From the NCBI GenBank assembly GCA_037441125.1, contig JBBIST010000036.1, positions 1-29,628 on the forward strand: a DNA stretch of 29,628 bases, in the 5' to 3' direction. Positions 15,626 through 27,075 of this stretch are shown piece after piece (positions within the stretch are counted from its first letter, which is position 1; the number at the start of each line of letters is the position of its first letter). Below the pieces are notes generated by a model. That model was not told where the DNA came from, did not search any database, and saw only the letters and a list, made by a program, of their open reading frames with translations. This stretch comes from JALHMQ01 sp037441125 (GTDB taxonomy: Bacteria > Pseudomonadota > Gammaproteobacteria > Burkholderiales > Burkholderiaceae_F). The position numbers and the translations under genes were made by a program.

Positions 15626-16636
15626 ATGAGCGAAGGCAGGCTCACGCCGAGCGCGATCGTGCGCTACCTCGATCGCTACGTGATCGGCCACGACGAGGCC
15701 AAGCGCACGATCGCGGTCGCGGTCTACACGCACCTGCGCAAGGTGGCGCGCGCGCGCCGCGACGGCAACCGCATCGTCAAGAGCAACGTGCTGATGATCG
15801 GCCCGACCGGCTGCGGCAAGACCTTCCTGTGCGAGACCCTGGCGCGCGCGCTGCGCGTGCCCTTCGTCACCGCCGAGGCCACGTCGCTGGCGCAGGCGCG
15901 CTTCGTCGCCGACGAGATCGCGGCGATCATGCAGCGCCTGGTCGACGGCTCCGGCGGCGATCTGGCGCGCGCCCAGCACGGCATCGTCTTCATCGACGAG
16001 ATCGACAAGCTCAAGGCGCGCGCCGGCGAGGCCGGCGGCCGCTCGGGCGAGAGCGTCCAGCACGCACTGCTCAAGCTGATGGAAGGCGCGACCGTGCGGC
16101 TCGCCGACGGCCGCTACATCGACACCACGAACGTGCTGTTCATCTGCGGCGGCGCCTTCGTCGGCCTGGACCGGATCGCCGCCAGCGGCCATCCCTACGG
16201 CTACATCTCGACCACCGGCGCCGAGGACCTGTCGATCCTGGCGCGGCTGAACACGCGCGTGAAGCCGAACGACCTGGTCGAGTTCGGCCTGATCCCGGAG
16301 TTCACCGGCCGGCTGCCGATCACGGTGCGCTTCGAGCCGCTCACCAAGGCGCTGCTGGTGCGCATCATGACCGAGCCGCAGGACAGCCTGTACGCGCAGT
16401 TCCGCGAGCTGCTCGGCGCCGAAGGCGTCGAACTGGCGGTCGCCGACGAGGCCTTCGAGCAGATCGCCGAGCTCGCGGTCCAGTACCAGACCGGCGCGCG
16501 CAGCCTGCGCGGGCTGTTCGAGGAGCTGATCGCGCCGGCGGTCTACCTGGTGCCCGACGACCCGACGATCCGTCGCGTCGAGGTGCCGTCGATCTTCAAC
16601 GAGCCGAAGATTGTGCGCGGCGCGCCGCGCGGCTGA
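15626..16636 (+). CDS. ClpX-like AAA+ ATPase lacking zinc-binding domain and ClpP/pore loops
   Basis: 336 aa against about 420 for ClpX. It begins directly at the AAA+ module ('LTPSAIVRYLDRYVIGHDEAKRTIAVAVY'). Walker A GPTGCGKT (59-66), Walker B FIDEID (122-127), the box with the arginine finger 'EFTGRLP' (R229) and sensor 2 'GARSLRG' (~290) are intact, so ATP hydrolysis is expected. Compared with E. coli ClpX, the N-terminal C4 zinc domain is absent. The pore loop GYVG reads RFVA (92-95), the RKH loop is shortened, and the IGF loop that docks on ClpP is replaced by a GYI-containing segment (~192). It is therefore probably a ClpP-independent remodelling ATPase. Start ATG 15626 is chosen because upstream in-frame sequence is low-complexity. 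The target is unknown. Confidence 0.88.
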   Translation: MSEGRLTPSAIVRYLDRYVIGHDEAKRTIAVAVYTHLRKVARARRDGNRIVKSNVLMIGPTGCGKTFLCETLARALRVPFVTAEATSLAQARFVADEIAAIMQRLVDGSGGDLARAQHGIVFIDEIDKLKARAGEAGGRSGESVQHALLKLMEGATVRLADGRYIDTTNVLFICGGAFVGLDRIAASGHPYGYISTTGAEDLSILARLNTRVKPNDLVEFGLIPEFTGRLPITVRFEPLTKALLVRIMTEPQDSLYAQFRELLGAEGVELAVADEAFEQIAELAVQYQTGARSLRGLFEELIAPAVYLVPDDPTIRRVEVPSIFNEPKIVRGAPRG

Positions 16637-16643
16637 AAGGCTG

Positions 16644-17075
16644 CTACGGCGTGCGGCCGACGATCTGCGCCGTGGCGATCAGCTCTTCGAGCAGCGCCAG
16701 CGAGGCGCGCCCGGGGACGGTGAAGGGATCGAGCTCGGGCCGCTCGAGGTACTTGAGCAGAATCGAAGGATTGATGCGTGCCAGGTTGACCTGGCCCATG
16801 GTCCAGTGGCCGAAGCGGCGCTCGCCGATCTCCTCGTAGTGCAGCAGCGTCACGTCGCGGTGGCGGCCGTCGCGAACGATGCGCGCATAAAGCGCGTTGA
16901 CCGGCGCGCGGCCGCCTTCGAGCGCCTGGATGAAGACGCTGCCGCTGTGGCACAGGACGCCGGTGATGCCCAGCTCCGGGTTGTGGCGGCGCGACTGCGC
17001 CAGGATCGAGTCGATCACGGTGGCGCAGTCCTGCGCCGGGTCGAGGCGGCTGGCGTAGAGCAGGCGGACGAGCAT
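16644..17075 (-). CDS. BLUF-domain blue-light sensor (short, single domain)
   Basis: 143 aa. A BLUF domain (blue light sensing using FAD) starts at residue 2 with 'LVRLLYASRL'. The key residues align with AppA at a constant offset: Y7 (Tyr21), N32 (Asn45), Q50 in 'VFIQALEGG' (Gln63), W91 and M93 in 'GHWTMGQV' (Trp104/Met106). All flavin-switch residues are therefore present. There is no fused output domain; about 45 residues after the core form the usual capping helices. It lies 32 bases after folE on the same strand and probably shares its transcript. Its stop is 7 bases from that of the convergent ClpX-like gene. The output partner is unknown. Confidence 0.93.
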   Translation of the reverse strand: MLVRLLYASRLDPAQDCATVIDSILAQSRRHNPELGITGVLCHSGSVFIQALEGGRAPVNALYARIVRDGRHRDVTLLHYEEIGERRFGHWTMGQVNLARINPSILLKYLERPELDPFTVPGRASLALLEELIATAQIVGRTP

Positions 17076-17107
17076 CGGGCGGCGAGTGCGAAGTGGCGGG
17101 AAGGGGT

Positions 17108-17851
17108 TCAGCCGGCGCGGCCCTGGATCAGCGACAGGAACTCGCGGCGCAAATTGGGATCCTTGAGGAAGCTGCCGCGCATCACGCTGTTGACCATCTT
17201 CGAGTCGGTGTCCTTGACGCCGCGCCAGGCCATGCAGAAGTGGTCGGCCTCCATGACGATCGCCAGCCCGTCCGGGCTCATCCGCTCCTGCAGCAGGTCC
17301 GCCAGGTGCGTGACCGCCTCTTCCTGGATCTGCGGCCGGCTCATCACCCACTCGGTCAGGCGCGCGTACTTCGACAGGCCGATCAGGTTCGAGTGTTCGT
17401 TCGGCATCACGCCGACCCACAGCCTGCCGATGATCGGGCACAGGTGGTGCGAGCAGGCGCTGCGCACGGTGATCGGGCCGACGATCATCAGCTCGTTGAG
17501 CCGCTCGACGTTCGGGAACTCGGTGACCGCCGGCGCCTCGGCGTAGCGGCCGCGGAACACCTCGTGCAGGTACATGCGCGCCACCCGGCGCGCGGTCTCG
17601 CGCGTGTTGTGGTCGCTTTCCGTGTCGATCACCAGCGCACCCAGGACCGCGAGCAGCTTGTGCTCGACTTCGTCCTGCAACTGCGCCAGTTCGCCTGGGC
17701 GGATGAAGGCGGCGATGTTGTCGTTGGCGTGGAAGCGCTGGCGCGCGGCGCGCAGGCGCTCGCGGATCCGCAGCGACACCGGCACGCCGGCGTCGCTGCC
17801 GGCGTCGTCGCCGGCGGCGACGGGTGCAAGCCGGGTGGGGGCGGAACTCAT
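17108..17851 (-). CDS. folE: GTP cyclohydrolase I
   Basis: 247 aa from the ATG at 17851-17849. The enzyme converts GTP to 7,8-dihydroneopterin triphosphate, the first step to folate and also to preQ0. Zinc and active-site motifs are visible: 'SACSHHLCPIIG' (Cys, His), 'NEHSNLIGLSKYARL' and 'HFCMAWRGVKD' (second zinc Cys). In the zinc motif the usual CEHH is CSHH, and the end 'SKMVNSVMRG' differs from E. coli, which points to a distinct FolE subgroup. An N-terminal extension of ~50 residues rich in Ala/Arg precedes the conserved core. The BLUF gene follows after 32 bases. A TAGCAT hexamer lies 29 bases upstream. Confidence 0.94.
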   Translation of the reverse strand: MSSAPTRLAPVAAGDDAGSDAGVPVSLRIRERLRAARQRFHANDNIAAFIRPGELAQLQDEVEHKLLAVLGALVIDTESDHNTRETARRVARMYLHEVFRGRYAEAPAVTEFPNVERLNELMIVGPITVRSACSHHLCPIIGRLWVGVMPNEHSNLIGLSKYARLTEWVMSRPQIQEEAVTHLADLLQERMSPDGLAIVMEADHFCMAWRGVKDTDSKMVNSVMRGSFLKDPNLRREFLSLIQGRAG

Positions 17852-17880
17852 CGGTGATCGGCGCAACGGATCGGGTGCCG

Positions 17881-17886
17881 ATGCTA
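17881..17886 (-). promoter_or_regulatory. Putative -10 hexamer (TAGCAT) for folE-BLUF
   Basis: On the minus strand the context is GGGCTAGCATCGGC, 29 bases before the folE ATG, within the 96-base gap after the histidine kinase gene. It suggests that folE and the BLUF gene form their own unit. Confidence 0.3.
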
Positions 17887-17947
17887 GCCCGGATCGCGCG
17901 CGCCGGTGCGGCCGCCCTGCCGGCAACGCGGACGGTCGCGCCCGAGG

Positions 17948-20900
17948 TCAGGCGCGCGTGTGCCGCGTCAGGGCGGTCAGCAGTTGCGCGGCGTCGATCG
18001 GCTTGGTCAGGAAGTCGTTGGCGCCGAGCGCGAGCGCGCGCTCGCGCTCGCTGGTGAGCGCGGCGGCGGTGAGCGCGATCACCGGCAGTTGCGCCGGCGA
18101 CCAGCGCCGGCGCAGTTCGGCCAGCGCTTCCTCGCCGCTCATCACCGGCATGTGCAGGTCCATCAGCACCGCGGCGAAGGGTGCGCCGGCGGCGGCCGCC
18201 GCCTCGACCGCGCCGATCGCCTGGCGGCCGTCTCCGGCCGAGCTCACCTGCGCGCCCCAACCGCTGACGAAGGCCTCGGCGATCAGCAGGTTGACGGCGT
18301 TGTCCTCGACGATCAGCACGCGCCGTCCGGCGAGCGGCTGCTCGTCGGCGTCCGTCGCGGCCGCCGCCACCGGTGCCGACTGCGCCGGCGGCAGCGGCAG
18401 TTCGACCCAGAAGGTGCTGCCGCGGCCGGGCTGGCTCGTGCAGCCGATCTCGCCGCCCATCAGGTGCGCGAGCTGGCGGCAGATCGACAGGCCAAGCCCG
18501 GTGCCGCCGTAGCGGCGCGTGGTCGAGGCGTCGGCCTGGGTGAAAGGCTGGAACAGGCGCTCCTGAACCTCAGGTGCGATGCCGACGCCGGTGTCCTGCA
18601 CGGCGAGCCGGATGCGATCGGCGGCGGCCGTGGCGAGCAAGGTCACCCTGCCTTCGGCGGTGAACTTGAGCGCGTTGGACAGCAGGTTGGAGACGATCTG
18701 GCGCACGCGCAGCGCGTCGCCGCGCACGCGCTGCGGCACCTCGGGCGCGATCTCCAGGGCGAGTGCCAGTCCGCGCGAGGACGCCAGTTCGGCGAAGGCG
18801 CCGTGGGCGCCGGCCAGCAGCCGGTGCAGGTCGAAGTCGTCGTGCTCGATCAGCAGGCGCCCGGCTTCGATCTTCGACAGGTCGAGGATGTCGCTCAGGA
18901 TTGCCGCCAGCGTCTCGGCGCTCTCGTGGATCAGCTTCAGGTAGTGGCGCTGCTGCACGGCGTCGGCGCGCCCCTGCAACGCCAGTTGCGCCAGTCCGAG
19001 CAGGCCGTTTAGCGGCGTGCGGATTTCGTGGCTGGTGTTGGCGAGGAACTCGCTCTTGGCGCGGCTGGCGGCTTCGGCCTGCTCCTTGGCCTGCGCCAGG
19101 CGCCGCTCGAACTGGCGCCGCTCGGTCACGTCCTCGACGATCCACACGGTGCCGCCGTGGCGCGGATCGGCGGGGTCGATGACGCTGGCACGCAGGCGGG
19201 CGAGGAAGCTCGTGCCGTCGCGGCGCGCGACCGGCCGTTCGATGTCGGCCGTCTGGCCGGCGAGCAGCAGCGGCGCGATCGTCTGCCCGACCTCGGCGTA
19301 GTCGGCCTCGGACGGCCAGACCACGCTGCCCGGCTGGCCGACCAGGCTGCCGGGCAACCAGCCGCACATCGCTTCCAGCGCCGGGTTGGCGAGCGTGAAG
19401 CGGCGCTCGCGCGTGACCGCGATGCCGATCGAAGCGTTGTTGAGGATCGCCCGATACTGCATGCGCTCGCGCTCGGCGGCGGTGATGTCGCGCGCGGTGA
19501 CCACCAGGTAGCGGTGGCCGTCGAGCGCGAAACTGCCGGCCGACACCAGGCACTGGCGCAGCTCGCCGTCGCGCCGGCGCAGGGTCACCGGCACGTCGAC
19601 CGCGGCGCCGTCGGCGCGCAGCGCTTCGAGCACGCGCTGCCGGTGGCTGGCGTCGAACCAGACGCCGAGCTCGAGCGCGCAGCGGCCTTCGGCCTCCTCG
19701 CGCGTCCAGCCGGTCAGGCGCGTGAAGCCGGCGTTGACGCGCTCGAGCCGGCTGCTGTCGAGGTCGCTGATCGTCGTGCTGTCGGCGGTCACTTCGAACA
19801 GTTGCGACAGCATCGCCTCGGAGAAGCGCAGGCGCGACTCGGCGCGCCGGCGTTCGGTCAGGTCGAAATACTGCGACAGGGTGGCGGCGCCGTCGGCCAG
19901 TTCGATCCGGCGCACCGACGCCTGCACGTACAGCAGGCCGCCGTCGGCGCGCAGCATCGGGAGCTCGACCGCCGGCAGCGAGGCGCCGACCGGCAAGGCT
20001 TCGAGGGTGGCGATGCGCTGCGCCGAGAGCGCGCGCGAGTCGGCGTGGTTGAGATCGGTCATCTTCCGTTCGGCCATCGCCTGCGGTTGCGCAAAGCCGA
20101 ACAGCGCCGCCGCGGCTTCGTTGGCGAGCACGATCCGTCCCTGGCGATGGACGATCATCGGCGCCGGCGCGCAGTCGAACAGGTCGCGGAAGCGCGCCTC
20201 ACTGGCGGCGCGCGCCCGCTGCGCGCGCACGTCGGCGCTCACGTCGCGCGCGACACCCCAGTAGCCGCGCAGCCGGCCGCGCTCGTCGGCGAGCGGCTGG
20301 CCGCTCGCGTTGACGTGGGTCTCGCCGCCGTCGGTGCCGATGCGCCGCAGGTGCAGGTCGCGAAACGGCCGCCGCGCCGCAAGCGTGGCGCGGTGCGTCT
20401 CCCAGTCGCCGCCGGCGGCGTGCACGCCGGGCAGCTCCCATGGCGCCTTGCCGATCGCCGCCGCCGGATCGCCGAGCAGCGCGCGCGCGCCGTCGGACAG
20501 GTAGGTGAAGCGGCCGCGCTCGTCCTGCTCCCAGTAGTAGTCGGCGGCGATCTCGAGCAACCCGGCGAAGCGGCGCTCCTGGTCGCGCGCGCGCCGCAGC
20601 GCGTGCAGCAGCAGCACCGAGAAGGCGGCGCCGAACGCGGCCCCTGCGGCGACGATCAGGATCTGCGTGCCGAAGCGCACCTCGAGCGGCAAGGCGGCCA
20701 GTGCGGCGGCGCCGGACAGGTGGCCGGCGTGCTCAGCCGCGTACAGGCCGGCGAGAGTGAACGCGGCAAGCACGGCGAAGGCGGCGAGCGCGCGCAGGCC
20801 GAGGACAGAGCCGGCCACCGCCAGGATCAGTCCGTAGATGCCGATCGCGATCGTGTGCAGGCCGCCGCCGGTGACCAGCGCCACCGACGTGGCGCCCGCG

Positions 20901-21169
20901 TACAGCCCGAGCAGCGCCGCCAGCACGCCCGCCTGCGGCCGCTGCCGCCACGCCAACCAGGCGCCAGCGGCTGCCAGCGCTGACACCAGCAGGGCGGAGG
21001 CTGCGAGGCCCGCGCGCAGCCCGGCCGCACCGTTGTCGACCCGCACGTAGACGATCAACGCCAGCAGGCCAGCGCCGGCGGCGATCCACAGCAGGCGTTG
21101 CGCCAGCAGGCGCGAGCCGGTCGCTTCGAACGGCGACTGCACGGGCGACCGGAGGGCAGACAGCAACAT
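17948..21169 (-). CDS. Hybrid sensor histidine kinase with membrane sensor and multiple PAS domains
   Basis: 1073 aa from the ATG at 21169-21167. Residues ~20-195 are a multi-helix membrane region. Four PAS-like segments follow (about 205-320, 325-445, 450-570 and 570-690), each ending in the usual 'DVT/DIT/DLTERR'-type linker. The HisKA domain has 'SEFLANTSHEIRTPLNG', with the phospho-accepting His near 714. The HATPase domain has 'NLLSNALKFT', 'DTGVGIAPE' and 'GGTGLGLSICRQL'. A C-terminal receiver has 'VLIVEDN', 'LMDLHMPVMSG' (phospho-Asp near 1004) and 'FLTKPID'. No Hpt domain or DNA-binding output is fused, so the next step of the relay lies elsewhere. The signal is unknown. folE-BLUF lies downstream on the same strand and DUF3014 upstream. 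Confidence 0.93.
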   Translation of the reverse strand: MLLSALRSPVQSPFEATGSRLLAQRLLWIAAGAGLLALIVYVRVDNGAAGLRAGLAASALLVSALAAAGAWLAWRQRPQAGVLAALLGLYAGATSVALVTGGGLHTIAIGIYGLILAVAGSVLGLRALAAFAVLAAFTLAGLYAAEHAGHLSGAAALAALPLEVRFGTQILIVAAGAAFGAAFSVLLLHALRRARDQERRFAGLLEIAADYYWEQDERGRFTYLSDGARALLGDPAAAIGKAPWELPGVHAAGGDWETHRATLAARRPFRDLHLRRIGTDGGETHVNASGQPLADERGRLRGYWGVARDVSADVRAQRARAASEARFRDLFDCAPAPMIVHRQGRIVLANEAAAALFGFAQPQAMAERKMTDLNHADSRALSAQRIATLEALPVGASLPAVELPMLRADGGLLYVQASVRRIELADGAATLSQYFDLTERRRAESRLRFSEAMLSQLFEVTADSTTISDLDSSRLERVNAGFTRLTGWTREEAEGRCALELGVWFDASHRQRVLEALRADGAAVDVPVTLRRRDGELRQCLVSAGSFALDGHRYLVVTARDITAAERERMQYRAILNNASIGIAVTRERRFTLANPALEAMCGWLPGSLVGQPGSVVWPSEADYAEVGQTIAPLLLAGQTADIERPVARRDGTSFLARLRASVIDPADPRHGGTVWIVEDVTERRQFERRLAQAKEQAEAASRAKSEFLANTSHEIRTPLNGLLGLAQLALQGRADAVQQRHYLKLIHESAETLAAILSDILDLSKIEAGRLLIEHDDFDLHRLLAGAHGAFAELASSRGLALALEIAPEVPQRVRGDALRVRQIVSNLLSNALKFTAEGRVTLLATAAADRIRLAVQDTGVGIAPEVQERLFQPFTQADASTTRRYGGTGLGLSICRQLAHLMGGEIGCTSQPGRGSTFWVELPLPPAQSAPVAAAATDADEQPLAGRRVLIVEDNAVNLLIAEAFVSGWGAQVSSAGDGRQAIGAVEAAAAAGAPFAAVLMDLHMPVMSGEEALAELRRRWSPAQLPVIALTAAALTSERERALALGANDFLTKPIDAAQLLTALTRHTRA

Positions 21170-21324
21170 CGACGGCGGCGTTCCGACAGGCCCGGCCACC
21201 GGCGACGGCGCCTGCGCGCCGGCCGCGCACGGGGCCGCGTTCGCAGTCTGGCATCGGCGCCCCGGCGGCCTTTGCCGCAATTGCCGGGCAAAGCGGCGCC
21301 AGTTTCGCGCCTGCGCCGGCGCGA

Positions 21325-22173
21325 TCAGCGCCGGGCGCTGTGGCGCACGATCTCGGCGCGCAGTTCGGCGAGCTTGGCCTTCACGCGCGCGGCGTTCTCC
21401 GGTCCGATGCGCAGCAGCGCCTTGCGGCCGATCGACTGCGCCTGCAGCGCCGGGTCGGCGAACTCGTACAGCACGCCGGGCTGCGCCAACCGCAGGGGAC
21501 CGGCCGGCTGCGGTGTGGCGAGCAGGTGGTCGAGCACGTACAGCAGGCGGTCGTTGAAGTAGCCGTGCGGATAGCCGAGGTCGACGTAGGCCTGCTGGAA
21601 CAGCGGATAAGTGCGCACGTACAGTGCCACCAGGCGTTCGCTGTCGACGCGCTCGAGCAGCGCCACGTAGGCGGCATAGCGCTTGGCGTTGGCCGGGTCG
21701 ATCACCGGTGCCTGCGCGCCGCCGGCGACGCGCAGCCGGCCCGGCGCCGGCCGCAGCGGCCACTGCTCGGGCGCAATCCGGTTGCGCGGCAGGTTGTCGA
21801 CGGTGACCACGATCCGCTGCACCAGCCCCGGCAACTGCAGCAACTCGCGCACGCCGGCTCCGGCCAACTCGACGAGTGCGGCCACGAGCAGCGGGTCGCT
21901 GGCCGCCAGCGCCGGCAGCGGCGGCTCGGGCGCGGCCGCCGGCAGCGGGAAATCGATCGCCGGCGGCGCCTCGACCGCGGGCGCAGGGGCCTGCACCTGC
22001 GGCGGCGGCGCGGGTGGCTCCTGCGGGCGCCAGAAGTAGACGCCGGCGCCGATTGCGGCCAGCGCACCGACCGCAAGCATCCAGCGCAGCGCCGGGCTGC
22101 GCGCCGCCGGCGGCGGCGCACGCCGGTCGGTGCGGCCTTCGATCGGCGGCGGATCGTTGGGCGGCGGCTGCAT
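21325..22173 (-). CDS. DUF3014 domain-containing membrane-anchored protein
   Basis: 282 aa from the ATG at 22173-22171, with AGGAGG five bases upstream, the strongest ribosome site in the minus-strand block. A short Pro-rich cytoplasmic N-terminus is followed by one membrane helix (~28-48, ending in VYFW), then a Pro/Ala-rich linker and a large domain, predicted periplasmic. The domain carries DUF3014 signatures: 'RIVVTVDNLPRNRIAPEQWPL', 'YVRTYPLFQQAYVDLGYPHGYFNDRLLYVLDHLL' and 'PGVLYEFADPALQAQSIGRKALLRIGPENAARVKAKL'. The function of DUF3014 is not known. It lies 155 bases upstream of the hybrid kinase. Confidence 0.87.
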   Translation of the reverse strand: MQPPPNDPPPIEGRTDRRAPPPAARSPALRWMLAVGALAAIGAGVYFWRPQEPPAPPPQVQAPAPAVEAPPAIDFPLPAAAPEPPLPALAASDPLLVAALVELAGAGVRELLQLPGLVQRIVVTVDNLPRNRIAPEQWPLRPAPGRLRVAGGAQAPVIDPANAKRYAAYVALLERVDSERLVALYVRTYPLFQQAYVDLGYPHGYFNDRLLYVLDHLLATPQPAGPLRLAQPGVLYEFADPALQAQSIGRKALLRIGPENAARVKAKLAELRAEIVRHSARR

Positions 22174-22231
22174 CGGGTCCTCCTGCTCAGGTCGCGCGTG
22201 CCGCCGACACCCGGGTCGTTCGCCGGCGGCC

Positions 22232-22237
22232 AGCCTA
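22232..22237 (-). promoter_or_regulatory. Putative -10 hexamer (TAGGCT) for the DUF3014 gene
   Basis: On the minus strand the context is GGGCTAGGCTGGCC, 58 bases before the ATG, in the gap after the thioredoxin-like gene. The identical hexamer precedes amrB. Confidence 0.3.
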
Positions 22238-22306
22238 GCCCGCAGCTTGCCGCAAAGCGACGCCACTGCGGGGGCGCGCGTGCCGGCGCGGGATCACGCG
22301 CCGGCG

Positions 22307-22666
22307 CTAGCCCGGCCCTCGTTGCAGCCGCGCCAGCAGCGGCCCGAGGTCGATCGACACGCCGGCGCGCTGCGGCTCGCGCGCCAGCGCCGCCAGCAGC
22401 GCCTCGACCGCCTCGGCGCGCGGCAGCACCGGGCCGAAGAACAGCGGCACGCCGTCGCGCACGACGAGCAGGGTCGGGAAGGTGGCGATGTCGAGGTCGC
22501 CGAGTTCGTCGGCCTCGTCCTCGACGTCGATCCACACGTGCGCGACCTGCGGATGGGCGAGTGCGCGCGCCTCGAACTGCGGCCGCACTTCGTCGCAGGT
22601 GCGGCACCAGGCCGCGCACAGGTAGGCGACGGTCCAGCGCGCGGCCGCCGCGGTCGGGTCGGACAT
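22307..22666 (-). CDS. Thioredoxin-like protein
   Basis: 119 aa with no signal peptide, so cytoplasmic. The thioredoxin fold shows an active-site 'CAAWCRTC' with redox pair C21/C24 (WCRTC instead of WCGPC), 'VWIDVEDEADELGDLDIATFPTLLVV' with cis-Pro64, and the following 'GVPLFFGP'. A third Cys (C17) lies just before the pair. The likely role is thiol-disulfide exchange with an unknown partner. The start ATG 22666-22664 has no Shine-Dalgarno, and a GACAAT hexamer ends six bases upstream, which suggests a leaderless message. It is divergent from metH. Confidence 0.85.
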   Translation of the reverse strand: MSDPTAAAARWTVAYLCAAWCRTCDEVRPQFEARALAHPQVAHVWIDVEDEADELGDLDIATFPTLLVVRDGVPLFFGPVLPRAEAVEALLAALAREPQRAGVSIDLGPLLARLQRGPG

Positions 22667-22672
22667 GGGCGC

Positions 22673-22678
22673 ATTGTC
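22673..22678 (-). promoter_or_regulatory. Putative -10 hexamer (GACAAT) six bases before the thioredoxin-like ATG
   Basis: On the minus strand GGCGACAATGCGCCC runs directly into the ATG. The distance would place the transcription start at or next to the start codon. It faces the metH hexamer at 22720-22725 about 40 bases away, forming a compact divergent promoter. Confidence 0.35.
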
Positions 22679-22719
22679 GCCGAGGCACCGCCGCAGGCAG
22701 CGTGAGAACAGTGCTCGCC

Positions 22720-22725
22720 TACAAT
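22720..22725 (+). promoter_or_regulatory. Putative -10 hexamer (TACAAT) for metH
   Basis: GCCTACAATCGCC lies 26 bases before the metH ATG and is a good -10 match. The short leader leaves no space for a cobalamin or SAM riboswitch. No clear -35 is visible. Confidence 0.5.
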
Positions 22726-22751
22726 CGCCGCCCCTGCCCCAAAGGCCCGCG

Positions 22752-26518
<3,767 letters not shown>

Positions 26519-26543
<25 letters not shown>

Positions 26544-26983
26544 CCGGGCCGGCGCGCGGCCGGCGCGCCTGGCTGGCGGCCGCGGCGGCGGGCCTGCTCG
26601 CCGCCTGCGCCCGCTCCGATCCCGAACGCGAGTTGCGCGCGACGATCGACGCGATGCAACAGGCGATCGAGCGGCGCCAGGCGGGCGAGTTCGCCGAAGC
26701 GCTCGCCGACGACTTCTCGCGCGAGTCCGGCGCCTTCGGCAAGCAAGACGCGCGCCGGGTGCTGGCGGCCGCCCTGCTGCGCCACGAGCGGATCACGGTC
26801 AGCGCCGTCGTCACCGAGCTGCGGATCGACGGCGATCGCGCCCAGGTGCGCCTGCGAGTGGTCACCACCGGCGGCGGCGGCCTGTTGCCCGAGACCGGCC
26901 GCATCTGGGAGATCGACTCGGCCTGGCGCCACGCCGGCGGCCGCTGGCAGGTGTTCAACGCCGAGTGGCGTGAGGGTTTCTAA
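26519..26983 (+). CDS. Small lipoprotein, NTF2/SnoaL-like domain
   Basis: 154 aa from the ATG at 26519, which lies inside the 3' end of metH (25-base overlap), so translation is probably coupled. The N-terminus has two Arg followed by a hydrophobic stretch and a lipobox 'LLAAC' with Cys30, typical of lipoprotein export. The mature part ('RELRATIDAMQQAIERRQAGEFAEALADDFSRE...' and the end 'GRIWEIDSAWRHAGGRWQVFNAEWREGF') looks like the cone-shaped NTF2/SnoaL-like fold. No ligand or enzyme role can be named. The call of the fold is by pattern only. Confidence 0.75.
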
Positions 26984-26997
26984 CAGCGCTCGTTGTT

Positions 26998-27013
26998 GCG
27001 ATCACTTGATCGC
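26998..27013. promoter_or_regulatory. Short perfect palindrome upstream of amrB (possible operator)
   Basis: GCGATCA (26998-27004) and TGATCGC (27007-27013) are perfect inverted halves with a 2-base centre, 28 bases upstream of the putative -10 of amrB and just after the lipoprotein stop. The size and symmetry fit a dimeric repressor site. GATCGC words are common in this genome, so chance is possible. Confidence 0.25.
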
Positions 27014-27040
27014 GGACGCCCCGTGCGCGCGCGGCCGGAC

Positions 27041-27046
27041 TAGGCT
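27041..27046 (+). promoter_or_regulatory. Putative -10 hexamer (TAGGCT) for amrB-amrS
   Basis: GGACTAGGCTTGTGG lies 29 bases before the amrB ATG. A strong AGGAGGGG ribosome site follows it. No clear -35 is visible. Confidence 0.35.
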
Positions 27047-27075
27047 TGTGGCGAGAGGGGGGCAGGAGGGGCCCC

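Noticed and set aside
19028..20983. A 651-codon plus-strand frame opposite the hybrid histidine kinase
   Set aside because: The minus strand encodes PAS, HisKA, HATPase and receiver motifs; the plus frame has none.
21170..21324. CAGACT hexamer (minus, 21251-21246) as a promoter for the histidine kinase
   Set aside because: It resembles the other -10 elements only loosely and lacks the TA start; too weak to list as a feature.
22667..22751. Possible cobalamin or SAM riboswitch upstream of metH
   Set aside because: Only 85 bases separate the two divergent start codons, and the likely leader is about 20 bases, too short for either riboswitch.
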